Of a stretch of DNA of 64,000 nucleotides, positions 45,201 through 54,588 are shown in pieces (position 1 is the stretch's first letter; each line of letters opens with the position of its first letter). Below the pieces are notes generated by a model that was not told the DNA's origin, made no database searches, and worked only from the letters and a program-made list of their open reading frames with translations. Location: contig NZ_JAUSXQ010000001.1 of assembly GCF_030816115.1 (NCBI RefSeq), positions 3,577,001 through 3,641,000 on the forward strand, written 5' to 3'. This stretch comes from Chryseobacterium sp. W4I1. Its GTDB lineage: Bacteria; Bacteroidota; Bacteroidia; Flavobacteriales; Weeksellaceae. The translations under genes were made by a program, and so were the position numbers.

Positions 45201-45231
45201 AAAGCACAGATCTTACGATCTGTGCTTTTTA
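45201..45231 (+). terminator. Rho-independent terminator after the BspA-like gene
   Basis: AAAGCACAGATC and GATCTGTGCTTT form a 12 bp stem with loop TTAC, followed by TTAT. Confidence 0.88.
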
Positions 45232-45342
45232 TAATTTGAAAATAAGACATCATTTACTGAAACTCATTTGGAAAGGTTACGTAAAAAATAGATTTGCAGC
45301 TATATTCTAACACAGATCAGTAACTTCAGCAAGGATTATCAG

Positions 45343-46275
45343 CTACCTTGCAAATCCCTCCACAATTTTATCTACAATCACCTGAGCAAGTTTTTCTTTA
45401 CTCTGATGAGTCCAGCCTGCAATATGAGGTGTAACAATAGCTTTTTCTGATTCTAAAAGATATTTTAAATCATCATTTTCAGTTTCCAGATGTTCAAAAG
45501 ATGACTTTTCATATTCTAAAACATCTAAACATGCCCCTTTTATTTTTCCTGATTTCAGATTATCAACTAGATATTTAGTTTCTACATTTTTTCCCCTTGC
45601 TGTATTCACAAAGTAGAAGTCTTTTTTCATCTCTGAAATAAAGTTTTTATCAACAAGATAATGCGTTTCAGTAGTTAGCGGAATATGCAGGCTTAAAATA
45701 TCTGCAGACTGTTTCAATTCTTCCAGACTTACCTGTGTGGCATATTCATCAGAAAGTCCGGGAAGGATGTCGTGAAATATGACTTTACAGCCGAATCCTG
45801 AAAATCTTTTAGCTGTAGCTTTCCCCATATTTCCATATCCGATTAAACCAACTGTTTTTCCCAGCAGTTCGTCACCCCTGTTCTCTTCACGCTTCCAGAT
45901 GCCATTTTTCACTTCCTGGGAAGCAATAAAAAGCCGGTTCATTAGAATCAGCAGTATTCCTATAACATGTTCGGCTACAGAGTCTCTGTTGCCTTCCGGA
46001 GAATTGATGAGCTGTATCCCCATCTGTTGTGCGACAGGAATATCTATATTTTCCATTCCTGCTCCTACCCTTGCAATGAACTTCAGATTTTTCCCTTTTT
46101 CCAGAAAGTTTTTATCCAAAGGGATCCTGCTCCTGATGATAATCCCGTCATAATTTTCAACTTTATGGCAAACCTCATCATATGAAGATGTAAAATCTTC
46201 TTCCAGTATAAAGTTTTTGGCTAAAAGCTGTTCTGTGATAAGAGGATGGTTTTTATCTAAAACGAGAATCTTCAT
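45343..46275 (-). CDS. D-2-hydroxyacid dehydrogenase (phosphoglycerate dehydrogenase-like)
   Basis: A 310-residue NAD-dependent dehydrogenase. The nucleotide motif GLIGYGNMGKATAKRF is at about 143-158. Catalytic residues are Arg228 (NTARGK), Glu254 (DVLEYE) and His284 (TPHIAGWT). It lacks the C-terminal ACT regulatory domain of long SerA forms. It may perform the first step of serine synthesis or act on another 2-hydroxyacid; no ser genes lie next to it. Confidence 0.86.
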   Translation of the reverse strand: MKILVLDKNHPLITEQLLAKNFILEEDFTSSYDEVCHKVENYDGIIIRSRIPLDKNFLEKGKNLKFIARVGAGMENIDIPVAQQMGIQLINSPEGNRDSVAEHVIGILLILMNRLFIASQEVKNGIWKREENRGDELLGKTVGLIGYGNMGKATAKRFSGFGCKVIFHDILPGLSDEYATQVSLEELKQSADILSLHIPLTTETHYLVDKNFISEMKKDFYFVNTARGKNVETKYLVDNLKSGKIKGACLDVLEYEKSSFEHLETENDDLKYLLESEKAIVTPHIAGWTHQSKEKLAQVIVDKIVEGFAR

Positions 46276-46409
46276 TTCTTATAAAATTTAGAAATTAAGG
46301 TATTGGGAGATTCAGATATTGAATATTAAACTCCATATAAAGAAAATGCCTCTAAATTTGCAAAGGTTTCAACACTCAACAAAGATTAAAGCATTTTATC
46401 TTATCAATC

Positions 46410-46961
46410 TTATTTTTTATCTTTCTTCTGTTCCTTCTGTTCCTCAGGCTCCTGAAATAATTTCTTAAGTTCCACTGAATCCAAAGGCTTCATTCTTCCT
46501 GAAAGGATAAGAGAAAGTTCTTTTCTTCTGATGGCTGCTGCATGTCTCAGTTTTTCTTCTTCTGTTTCCGGAATCATGTCCGGGATAGGAATAGGACGGT
46601 TAAATTCATCAACTGCAACAAATGTATAAATCCCTTCATTGGTATGAACTTTCTTCTGATTGATCGGGTCATCCAACCATACATCTACATAGACTTCCAT
46701 TGATGTAGAGAAAGCTCTGGATACTTTAGATTCCAGAACCACTACTCCACCTTCAGGAATCGGATGATTGAAAGAAACGTGATTTACAGATGCTGTTACC
46801 ACTCTTCTTTCACAGTGTCTTGCTGCAGAAATAGAGGCACAACGGTCCATTTTTGCAAGAAGCTCACCTCCAAAAAGATTTCTTAGAGAATTGGTTTCGT
46901 TCGGAAGAACAATATTGGTCATGATGGTCAGGGATTCTGACGCTTTTTTTACTTTTGCCAT
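46410..46961 (-). CDS. acyl-CoA thioesterase (hotdog fold)
   Basis: A 183-residue single hotdog-domain protein. LPNETNSLRNLFGGELLAKM and DRCASISAARHC, then VTASVNHVSFNHPI, are characteristic of the cytosolic acyl-CoA hydrolase (YciA/BACH) group. The C-terminal ~25 residues are a lysine/glutamate-rich tail. It overlaps the 3' end of the upstream gene by 13 bases, so the two are translationally linked. Confidence 0.87.
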   Translation of the reverse strand: MAKVKKASESLTIMTNIVLPNETNSLRNLFGGELLAKMDRCASISAARHCERRVVTASVNHVSFNHPIPEGGVVVLESKVSRAFSTSMEVYVDVWLDDPINQKKVHTNEGIYTFVAVDEFNRPIPIPDMIPETEEEKLRHAAAIRRKELSLILSGRMKPLDSVELKKLFQEPEEQKEQKKDKK

Positions 46962-47701
46962 TGAGTCTTAGTGTTGTTTTGAGCTGCCGGAGTTGTTTTT
47001 AAACCTTTCCCGGCTGGTTTTGATAATGAATCTTTTTTCAGGGAATCTGCCACAGCTGTTGCAGGGTCGTGAACCATCATTTTTATGGTATCTTTTTCAA
47101 TCCTGTGGGTAGAGGTCTGTACGGAAACTTTATCAAAAGATTTTTTCCCGAAAAGAAGTTCCTGTTGGGTAAATGCCAAATACAGAATTCCTAAAACCGG
47201 AATTGCAAGCAGAAAAATCCAAAGAATAGATTTTTTAAACTGATAATCTTTTTCCCTGTTTTCGGTAGTACTTATCTTTTCTCCGTTATTGATATCTGAA
47301 AGCCTTATTTCTTCAAGACCGTAGAAATCAGGATGTCCCGCCTCTACTCTTTTTCCTTTGAAATGGGTATGGTTTTCTTCAATATTGATGGTTCCAAGGT
47401 TTTGAATCTCCAGGAACTGATCTGCCTGAAGTTTTTTCTTCCAAAAATCGGTCTGGATCTTAAGATCACTTTTTGAAGCTTCCAGAGACATCTGTTTCTG
47501 GGACGCTATAAAAGCAGCAAGTTCATCAGACTGTATCTCATAATCAACCGCAAAAACGATCTCGCTTGCGGGCGGAAGGATGCTTCCGTTCTCAGAATTA
47601 ATAATTGCCTTGGAGTTTTTAAGCGAAAACACACCGAAGCTCGGAACCGTCACAGTTCCAAATTGTTTCAGATATTCTAAAATGTAAGCTGAAATATTCA
47701 T
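46949..47701 (-). CDS. membrane protein with N-terminal HU-like (CCDC81-like) domains
   Basis: A 250-residue protein. Residues 1-130 contain two tandem HU-like units of the prokaryotic CCDC81 type (YILEYLKQFGTVTVPSFGVF and QADQFLEIQNLGTINIEE). A membrane helix lies at about 165-184, and the outer part is short and lysine-rich. In many flavobacteria the same arrangement ends in a SPOR domain; none is recognisable here. It may link the envelope to the nucleoid or division apparatus; this is inference. Confidence 0.75.
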   Translation of the reverse strand: MNISAYILEYLKQFGTVTVPSFGVFSLKNSKAIINSENGSILPPASEIVFAVDYEIQSDELAAFIASQKQMSLEASKSDLKIQTDFWKKKLQADQFLEIQNLGTINIEENHTHFKGKRVEAGHPDFYGLEEIRLSDINNGEKISTTENREKDYQFKKSILWIFLLAIPVLGILYLAFTQQELLFGKKSFDKVSVQTSTHRIEKDTIKMMVHDPATAVADSLKKDSLSKPAGKGLKTTPAAQNNTKTQWQK

Positions 47702-47755
47702 TTGGCAGCAAATTTATAATTTTTTCATGACTTTTTAATGAGATTTATCGGATAT

Positions 47756-47782
47756 AAAAAAAGACTGCCGAAACAGTCTTTT
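47756..47782 (-). terminator. Rho-independent terminator after the TonB-dependent receptor
   Basis: Minus-strand AAGACTG-TTTCGG-CAGTCTT followed by TTTTTAT, about 60 bases after the receptor stop. Confidence 0.85.
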
Positions 47783-47839
47783 GATAATTATATATAAAAT
47801 TCGGTGTTTTAAAACCTGTTCGGTAAGTTATTTTACAAA

Positions 47840-49978
47840 TTATTGGATTTTCCAGCTGATCCCGAACATAAAATTAGTTCCTGCCTGTGAAAAATAGTAT
47901 GGATCACCATCATAAACTGCACCATTGTTTACATACTTCTTATTGAAGAGGTTATTCACCAATAATTTTAAGGCAATATCATTATTTGCTATCTTAAATT
48001 GGTACTGTGCATTGAAATCTGTCAGGAAATAATCTTTCAACTCCAGGTTTTTGTCTCCCGTATTATCCAGGTACTGTTTTCCTACATATTGGTTCATCAA
48101 AGCAAACTGGAAATTCCTGGAAGGGTTAAATTTAAGTCCTAAATTGGCAATGACATTTGGAGAGAAAGATATCTCGGTATTACCAAGGTTTTGCAGAGTT
48201 CCATTATTTTTGATGTTAAAATCAAGGTTTCTGTTCTGGCTCAGACTGACATTTCCAGTCACTTCCCATTGCTTGGAAAGTTTAGCCAACGCCCCGATTT
48301 CAACCCCTCTTCTGTAGCTCTTTCCAGAGTTGGTTCTGATAAATGCGCCCACATTATTCAATTGCCCATTCAATACCAATTGATTGACGTAGTACATATA
48401 ATACAAATTGGCCGTTACAGATATGATTCCGAACTGCTTTTCAACACCGGCCTCAAAATCATGTAGCTTTTCAGCTTTCACAGTGTTATCACTCATCAGG
48501 TCATCCCTGTTTGGCTCACGCTGCGCATGGGCATAGGAAATGAAAACTTTCCCGTTTCCTATTTTATAATTCACCCCGGCTTTAGGATTAAAGAAAAGCC
48601 AGTTTTTATCAAGATTTCCACCTTCCTCATCTCCTTCAGTCAGGATCTTTGTATCATAATCTATATTTCTGAGCTGAAGATCTCCAAAGAATTCAAAATG
48701 TTCCCCCGTTCTCCACAAAGCTTTTGCAAAACCAGAGACCTCAGTTTTCACAGAACGGTTTCTGTAATATTCATATTCATTGATCTGTGGAAAATAAACA
48801 CCGGTAACGTTTCCAAAATGCCTTCCGTAATACTGGTTGGCTACCACTCCGAAATTGAGGTCTACATTTTCCAGTTTTCCATACAATGTGGAAACAGCAC
48901 CATAAAAATCATTATTCAGCCATTTTTTTCTGATAAAATCTGTGACTTCAACTGCAGATCCGTTTACAACCGGTACCGGCAAATTATAACTGGAATAATG
49001 TGTAGCATCGGCATCCGTCTCGTCAACTCTTTTATAGTTTTCATAATATCCTCTTCCCTTCGTATAATGGAAAGTGGTCTCTAAACTCCAGCTATCATTG
49101 AATTTCTGTTCCCACAAAAGCTGATAATGATTCTGTCTGTAATTGTCTGTCTCATTATCATAGAATTTTTCTTCTCCTGTAAACAGATCTGTATACTGTC
49201 CTGAATAATTGAATTTTGGAGTGGTTTCCCATGTTGGCCTATCAATCCCGTTCCAAGCCTGATACGTTTTTTCTTTTCCACCGAAAGCCATGAAACGAAG
49301 TCTTGTTTTACCTTCTTCAAATAAAGCTGTAAAGTTATAAGAATCCAAATCTGAGGAAGCCCTGTCAATATATCCGTCAGAATGGATGCGTGTGTACCTT
49401 CCCATCACCGAGAGTCTATTTTTCCAGAATTTCCCCGAACCTACCTCTGCCGAATACTTGTAGGTGTTAAATGAGCCGTAGCTATCATCAGTCTTAAAAT
49501 ACATCTTCTCATCCGGCTCTTTGGAAATTACATTAATACTCGCTCCAAACGCAGAAACTCCGTTATTGGAAGTTCCCACTCCTCTCTGAATCACAATCTG
49601 AGAAGCAGAACTTGTCAGATCCGGAACATTCACAAAGAAGGTTCCCTGGCTTTCAGAATCGTTGTACGGAACACCGTTCATCATTACATTAATTCCATTT
49701 CCAGCTACTCCACGGATTCTGAATCCTGTATATCCAACTCCGTTTCCGGCATCAGATGTGGAGATAATAGAAGTTTGATTTTTTAAGAGAATCGGAAGAT
49801 CCTGACCCAGGTTACGGCTGTCAATATCCTTCTGTACATTGATAATTTCCTTAGCAACGGGAAGTCTTTTGGTAAAGTTGACCGCTTCAATTTCCCTTAT
49901 TTTCAGAGAATCCTTATTTTGAGCCTGGATAAAAGCAACAGAGCCTACGGTAAGCCCTAAAAAAAATAATCCTTTCAT
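47840..49978 (-). CDS. TonB-dependent receptor, thiamine-regulated
   Basis: A 712-residue outer-membrane receptor with signal peptide (about 1-19). The plug domain spans about 35-150 (GYTGFRIRGVAGNGINVMMN, PYNDSESQGTFFVNVPD, GASINVISK); the rest is a 22-strand-type barrel ending in aromatic FGISWKIQ. No carboxypeptidase-like N-terminal domain. The mRNA leader bears a TPP riboswitch, so it most likely imports thiamine, a thiamine phosphate or a precursor. No inner-membrane PnuT or kinase gene lies adjacent. A palindromic repeat lies between riboswitch and start codon. Confidence 0.92.
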   Translation of the reverse strand: MKGLFFLGLTVGSVAFIQAQNKDSLKIREIEAVNFTKRLPVAKEIINVQKDIDSRNLGQDLPILLKNQTSIISTSDAGNGVGYTGFRIRGVAGNGINVMMNGVPYNDSESQGTFFVNVPDLTSSASQIVIQRGVGTSNNGVSAFGASINVISKEPDEKMYFKTDDSYGSFNTYKYSAEVGSGKFWKNRLSVMGRYTRIHSDGYIDRASSDLDSYNFTALFEEGKTRLRFMAFGGKEKTYQAWNGIDRPTWETTPKFNYSGQYTDLFTGEEKFYDNETDNYRQNHYQLLWEQKFNDSWSLETTFHYTKGRGYYENYKRVDETDADATHYSSYNLPVPVVNGSAVEVTDFIRKKWLNNDFYGAVSTLYGKLENVDLNFGVVANQYYGRHFGNVTGVYFPQINEYEYYRNRSVKTEVSGFAKALWRTGEHFEFFGDLQLRNIDYDTKILTEGDEEGGNLDKNWLFFNPKAGVNYKIGNGKVFISYAHAQREPNRDDLMSDNTVKAEKLHDFEAGVEKQFGIISVTANLYYMYYVNQLVLNGQLNNVGAFIRTNSGKSYRRGVEIGALAKLSKQWEVTGNVSLSQNRNLDFNIKNNGTLQNLGNTEISFSPNVIANLGLKFNPSRNFQFALMNQYVGKQYLDNTGDKNLELKDYFLTDFNAQYQFKIANNDIALKLLVNNLFNKKYVNNGAVYDGDPYYFSQAGTNFMFGISWKIQ

Positions 49979-50021
49979 TCTATAAATCTTTAAAATTTAA
50001 TGAATAAAAGGGGCGGATTAA

Positions 50022-50098
50022 ATAATGTAGCAATTTACTAATTTAACAGTCTAGCAATGAGAATTGGTATATTGTTATACTGTTCCGTTGGTACATTT
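50022..50098. repeat. intergenic palindromic repeat, copy C
   Basis: TAATGTAGCAATTTACTAAT, then AACAGTCTAGCAAT, pair with ATTGTTATACTGTT and GGTACATT on the other arm. The sequence and layout follow copies A and B but are more diverged. It lies in the receptor mRNA leader between the TPP aptamer and the start codon. Confidence 0.65.
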
Positions 50099-50105
50099 TT
50101 CAAAT

Positions 50106-50172
50106 TTCCCTAAACGGCATTATCCGTTCCAGGTTCATTGGGTATAATCTCAGCCTGTTAAAGCACCCCTTT
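50106..50172 (-). promoter_or_regulatory. TPP riboswitch (THI element)
   Basis: Reading the minus strand from 50172: GGGGTGC, then CTGAGA, ATACCC, GAACCTG, GGATAATGCCG and TTTAGGGAA at the end. These are the ordered conserved blocks of the TPP aptamer, and P1 closes with GGGG...-like pairing to the AGGGA region. It controls the TonB-dependent receptor gene about 130 bases downstream. Confidence 0.93.
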
Positions 50173-50182
50173 ATTTCAGCGG

Positions 50183-50190
50183 CAAAATTA
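50183..50190 (-). promoter_or_regulatory. predicted -7 element of the thiamine receptor transcript
   Basis: TAATTTTG on the minus strand matches TAnnTTTG, about 11 bases before the aptamer, so the aptamer lies at the very 5' end of the mRNA. No TTG at -33. Confidence 0.5.
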
Positions 50191-50410
50191 CAAAAAAAAT
50201 GCGAGATAGTTGAAAAGTTGAAATTCGGGACACAAGTTTTCCAGAATATGCTTGTTTATTTTCGTTATAGTTTACTAAAAACAGCATTATCCTATTTTTA
50301 ATTACATTTGCCTACAGCAAAATCTGCATCATTTTTCTAATCTGCGAAAGATTTTAGGCAAAGATTGGTCAACTGTGATGAAGGTCTATTAAAAATAGAA
50401 TTTTAGTAGC
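50191..50410. other. gene-free spacer upstream of the thiamine receptor
   Basis: Apart from the promoter and riboswitch, this part of the 430-base gap shows no frame, hairpin or repeat that I can support. Confidence 0.5.
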
Positions 50411-51181
50411 TTAATAAGTTTTATTTCTTGCATCAATGTAGTAGTAGTTTTTTCCGTCTTTTGTGACTTCAAACATCCTACCCAGTTTCCAGCTAAAATT
50501 TCTTTTGATATTGGAATATTCAAAAGGAACAATCACTTTATTATTCACATCAATGACTCCGAACCGGTCATTATGGGAAGCCACGATCATTGGATTTTCC
50601 ACATCATCACCTTCCATGATGTATAAATACTGATACTGCGGATAGATCTTATAATCCCTGTAGTCTGCAGCATTCACGAATTTTTCTTTTTCTATTATTC
50701 CGTAGAATCCGTTTAAAACATATGCCTGATAAGGCTGCTGTTTGTAATCTCCAAACTTACACTTTCCCAGATCTGAATCTTTGAACTGATATACTCTTTT
50801 TCCGGTTTTATCTATCCGGTAAGAGATCATATCTTTTTCTACGGTTGCATACTCATCAGTTCCGAACTTCCTCACTTTTTCGTTGGGGGAATTCAGCAGA
50901 TTACAGTCCTCATAAAAAAAGACAGCAATATGATATTCAGGTTTAATGATAAATTTTCCATTCTGGTTGACATATCCAAATTCCCCGTTCTCATTTCTTG
51001 GAATCAGAACAGGAAGCTCCTGATGGATAATCACAAGATCAGGATTTGGCTTAACCTCTGCAATCTTCTTTTTCGCTATGGTCTTTGTCTGTTTTTTAAG
51101 CGGCTGTTTCTTCACAGATTTTGTTTGTGAAAAAACAAACATCGAAATAAAGACGCACAAAAAATTAAGGATATTTTTCAT
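50411..51181 (-). CDS. exported WG-repeat protein
   Basis: A 256-residue exported protein. The ATG at 51181 gives a signal peptide (MKNILNFLCVFISMFVFSQ); an ATG three codons earlier is open, but the predicted transcript start near 51192 makes it almost leaderless. The mature part has a lysine-rich stretch, then WG-type repeats: ENGEFGYVNQNGKFIIKPEY, and NDRFGVIDVNNKVIVPFEYS. Two or three intact units are present. Function of WG repeats is unknown. Confidence 0.78.
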   Translation of the reverse strand: MKNILNFLCVFISMFVFSQTKSVKKQPLKKQTKTIAKKKIAEVKPNPDLVIIHQELPVLIPRNENGEFGYVNQNGKFIIKPEYHIAVFFYEDCNLLNSPNEKVRKFGTDEYATVEKDMISYRIDKTGKRVYQFKDSDLGKCKFGDYKQQPYQAYVLNGFYGIIEKEKFVNAADYRDYKIYPQYQYLYIMEGDDVENPMIVASHNDRFGVIDVNNKVIVPFEYSNIKRNFSWKLGRMFEVTKDGKNYYYIDARNKTY

Positions 51182-51197
51182 ATTCACCATTTGCGTG

Positions 51198-51227
51198 CAA
51201 AACTACGGCCAAAATAGAAATTATCAA
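51198..51227 (-). promoter_or_regulatory. predicted promoter of the WG-repeat gene
   Basis: Minus-strand TTG (51227-51225), exactly 19 bases, TAGTTTTG (51205-51198): a full match to the Bacteroidota consensus and spacing. Confidence 0.7.
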
Positions 51228-51483
51228 ATTCATATTTATAAAGAATCTAAATAATTTCATCTTGATGAAATATTAAAAATTCGTAATTTTGGGAGCATTT
51301 TGAATTGTTTGATAATTTTAAATTTAAAAAGCGTAGATTATACTGATCTTTCTCCGGTTCACATGGCATATCAAAAATGTGAGGATTCAAAATGTTATGA
51401 GATGTATTTACAGACCGGTAAAGAATAGGTAGCAATACTAAACACTATTTTTATTAATCTACCTTAATATTGAAACTTCTATT

Positions 51484-54264
51484 ATGAATATTTATCAGGA
51501 TTACATCAAAGAAATTGAAGAAAGAAAAAACCAGGGGCTTCATCCAAAGCCGATTGATGGTGCTGAACTACTAAGTGAAATCATTGCACAAATTAAAGAT
51601 TCAGGAAACGAATATCGATCGGATTCTCTCAAATTTTTTATCTATAATACTTTACCGGGAACCACAAGTGCTGCGGGGGTAAAAGCTAAGTTTTTAAAAG
51701 AAATTATTCTTGGTGAATCTACAATAGAAGAAATATCTCCGTCCTATGCCTTCGAGTTATTATCTCACATGAAAGGAGGTCCTTCCATTGAAGTATTGCT
51801 GGATCTGGCTTTGGGGAATGATATTTCTATTGCCAAAAATGCAGCAAATGTTCTTAAGACACAGGTTTTCCTTTATGAAGCGGATACCAACCGTTTAAAG
51901 GAAGCATTCAATAGCGGTAATGAGATCGCAAAAGAAATCATTGTAAGCTACGCAAAAGCTGAGTTTTTTACAAAACTGCCGGAAGTTGCAGAAGAAATTA
52001 AAGTCGTTACTTTCATCGCTGGTGAAGGTGATATTTCAACCGATTTACTTTCTCCCGGTAATCAGGCTCACTCAAGATCAGACCGTGAACTTCACGGGAA
52101 ATGCATGATCACTCCTCAGGCGCAGGAAGAGATTAAAGCTTTACAGGCACAACATCCAGACAAAAGCGTAATGCTGATTGCTGAAAAAGGCACCATGGGT
52201 GTTGGTTCATCAAGAATGTCAGGGGTAAATAACGTGGCTCTTTGGACAGGGAAACAGGCGAGCCCATATATTCCATTCGTCAATATTGCTCCAATCGTTG
52301 GAGGAACAAACGGTATTTCTCCGATTTTCCTTACAACTGTTGACGTTACAGGCGGTATTGGTCTTGACCTTAAAAACTGGGTAAAAAAGCTTGATGATAA
52401 TGGAAACCCTATTCGTAATGAGAATGGTGATGTTGTTCTGGAAGAAGCTTATTCTGTAGCTACAGGAACTGTTCTTACCATCAATACAAAAACAAAAAAA
52501 TTATATAACGGCGATCAGGAGCTGATAGACATTTCTAAAGCATTTACACCTCAGAAACTTGAATTTATTAAAGCCGGTGGATCATATGCTATCGTATTCG
52601 GTAAAAAGCTTCAGACATTTGCTGCGAAACTTCTGGGAATAGAAACTCCTCTTGTTTTTGCTCCTTCAAAAGAAATTTCTCACGAAGGACAAGGTCTTAC
52701 AGCAGTAGAAAAAATCTTCAACAGAAATGCTGTAGGTATTACACCCGGGAAAGTATTACATGCAGGTTCAGATGTCCGTGTAGAAGTTAATATCGTAGGA
52801 TCACAGGATACAACAGGTCTTATGACTGCGCAGGAGCTTGAATCTATGGCTGCAACAGTGATTTCACCAATTGTTGACGGTGCTTACCAATCAGGTTGTC
52901 ATACTGCTTCAGTATGGGATAAAAAAGCCCAGGCTAATATTCCAAAATTAATGAAATTTATGAACGATTTCGGTCTGATCACTGCCCGTGACCCGAAAGG
53001 TGAATATCATGCGATGACGGATGTTATTCACAAAGTTCTTAATGATATAACGATAGACGAATGGGCGATCATCATTGGTGGTGACTCTCATACAAGAATG
53101 TCCAAAGGCGTTGCTTTCGGAGCAGACTCAGGGACCGTTGCCCTTGCATTGGCTACCGGAGAAGCTTCCATGCCAATTCCGGAATCCGTAAAAGTAACAT
53201 TCAAAGGGGACATGAAAGAACACATGGATTTCCGTGATGTAGTTCATGCAACTCAGGCTCAGATGCTGAAGCAATTTGGTGGAGAAAACGTATTCCAAGG
53301 AAGAATCATTGAAGTTCACATCGGAACACTTCCTGCTGATCAGGCTTTTACATTTACAGACTGGACCGCTGAGATGAAGGCAAAAGCTTCCATCAATATT
53401 TCTGAAGATAACACCTTAATTGAATCATTGGAGATTGCGAAAGGCAGAATCCAGATCATGATTGATAAAGGAATGGATAATCATAACCAAGTTCTTCAGG
53501 GATTAATTAATAAAGCAGATAAGAGAATTGCAGAGATCAGATCAGGCGAAAAGCCGGCCTTAACTCCGGATGCAAATGCTAAATATTATGCTGAAGTTGT
53601 TGTTGATCTTGATGTGATCGTGGAACCAATGATTGCAGATCCTGACGTAAATAATGAGGATGTTTCTAAAAGATATACTCACGATACCATCAGAGATCTT
53701 TCTTATTACAAAGGTGAGAAAAAAGTAGATCTTGGGTTTGTAGGATCTTGTATGGTTCACAAAGGTGATTTGAAAATTGTTTCTCAAATGCTTAAAAATA
53801 TTGAAAAGCAACAAGGTAAGGTAGAATTCAATGCTCCACTTGTAGTAGCAGCACCAACTTATAATATCATCGATGAATTGAAGGCTGAAGGAGACTGGGA
53901 ATTTTTAGAAAAGTATTCCGGATTTGAATTTGATGACAATGCTCCAAAAGGTGAAGCACGTGTGGAATACAAGAATATGATGTATCTTGAACGTCCCGGC
54001 TGTAACCTTTGTATGGGTAACCAGGAGAAAGCAGCTAAAGGCGATACGGTATTAGCAACTTCTACCCGTCTTTTCCAGGGAAGAGTGGTTGAAGATTCCG
54101 AACGTAAAAAAGGAGAATCTTTACTGGCATCAACGCCGGTTGTTGTCCTTTCTGCCATCATTGGAAGAATTCCTAATATTGATGAATATAAGGCAGCAGT
54201 TGAAGGCATTGACCTGACTAAATTTGCTCCGCCTATCAAGGAATTGGTTCAGGTAGGTCATTAA
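51484..54264 (+). CDS. acnB: aconitate hydratase B (bifunctional 2-methylisocitrate dehydratase type)
   Basis: A 926-residue AcnB-class aconitase interconverting citrate and isocitrate in the TCA cycle; many members also hydrate 2-methylaconitate. The N-terminal HEAT-like domain covers about 1-160. Catalytic-core signatures are GGDSHTRMSKGVAFGADSG and, for the 4Fe-4S cluster, the Cys in GSCMVHKG plus GCNLCMGNQEKA. The length fits (E. coli 865, with an insert). It is followed by a terminator and then by a second aconitase. Confidence 0.95.
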   Translation: MNIYQDYIKEIEERKNQGLHPKPIDGAELLSEIIAQIKDSGNEYRSDSLKFFIYNTLPGTTSAAGVKAKFLKEIILGESTIEEISPSYAFELLSHMKGGPSIEVLLDLALGNDISIAKNAANVLKTQVFLYEADTNRLKEAFNSGNEIAKEIIVSYAKAEFFTKLPEVAEEIKVVTFIAGEGDISTDLLSPGNQAHSRSDRELHGKCMITPQAQEEIKALQAQHPDKSVMLIAEKGTMGVGSSRMSGVNNVALWTGKQASPYIPFVNIAPIVGGTNGISPIFLTTVDVTGGIGLDLKNWVKKLDDNGNPIRNENGDVVLEEAYSVATGTVLTINTKTKKLYNGDQELIDISKAFTPQKLEFIKAGGSYAIVFGKKLQTFAAKLLGIETPLVFAPSKEISHEGQGLTAVEKIFNRNAVGITPGKVLHAGSDVRVEVNIVGSQDTTGLMTAQELESMAATVISPIVDGAYQSGCHTASVWDKKAQANIPKLMKFMNDFGLITARDPKGEYHAMTDVIHKVLNDITIDEWAIIIGGDSHTRMSKGVAFGADSGTVALALATGEASMPIPESVKVTFKGDMKEHMDFRDVVHATQAQMLKQFGGENVFQGRIIEVHIGTLPADQAFTFTDWTAEMKAKASINISEDNTLIESLEIAKGRIQIMIDKGMDNHNQVLQGLINKADKRIAEIRSGEKPALTPDANAKYYAEVVVDLDVIVEPMIADPDVNNEDVSKRYTHDTIRDLSYYKGEKKVDLGFVGSCMVHKGDLKIVSQMLKNIEKQQGKVEFNAPLVVAAPTYNIIDELKAEGDWEFLEKYSGFEFDDNAPKGEARVEYKNMMYLERPGCNLCMGNQEKAAKGDTVLATSTRLFQGRVVEDSERKKGESLLASTPVVVLSAIIGRIPNIDEYKAAVEGIDLTKFAPPIKELVQVGH

Positions 54265-54303
54265 TAGAATTTTAACGAAGTCGTGAGACTGTTTAAAAAT
54301 ATA

Positions 54304-54349
54304 ATTGAAAGATTTTAGTCCTGCAGGATTTAAAATCTTTCAATTTTTG
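54304..54349 (+). terminator. Rho-independent terminator after acnB
   Basis: TTGAAAGATTTTA pairs with TAAAATCTTTCAA around GTCCTGCAGGATT, followed by TTTTTG. Confidence 0.85.
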
Positions 54350-54588
54350 TTTAGAATCTTTCCATTTAAGAGCCATTAAGAATTATTTAAAATAAATTTG
54401 AGAAAAGAAATTCTATTTTTTCTTAACTTGATAGAAATAAAATATTCTGTGCATTTATTATAATTATCCTTATTATAGATCGAAGGAACAGATTTTGATG
54501 CGCTATACAAAGAATATATTTTCCGTTATAAGATTCATTTAATGACGGAAAAAGTATATTTAAAAAGACGAAAAATTAAAATTAAGAT
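54350..54588. other. gene-free spacer between the two aconitase genes
   Basis: With the terminator the gap is 324 bases. The remainder is AT-rich and presumably carries the promoter of the second aconitase; I find no exact TAnnTTTG match and no gene. Confidence 0.45.

Noticed and set aside
51247..51435. 62-codon minus-strand frame upstream of acnB
   Set aside because: No family likeness, upstream of the WG promoter with no start context; the acnB leader must run through it on the other strand.
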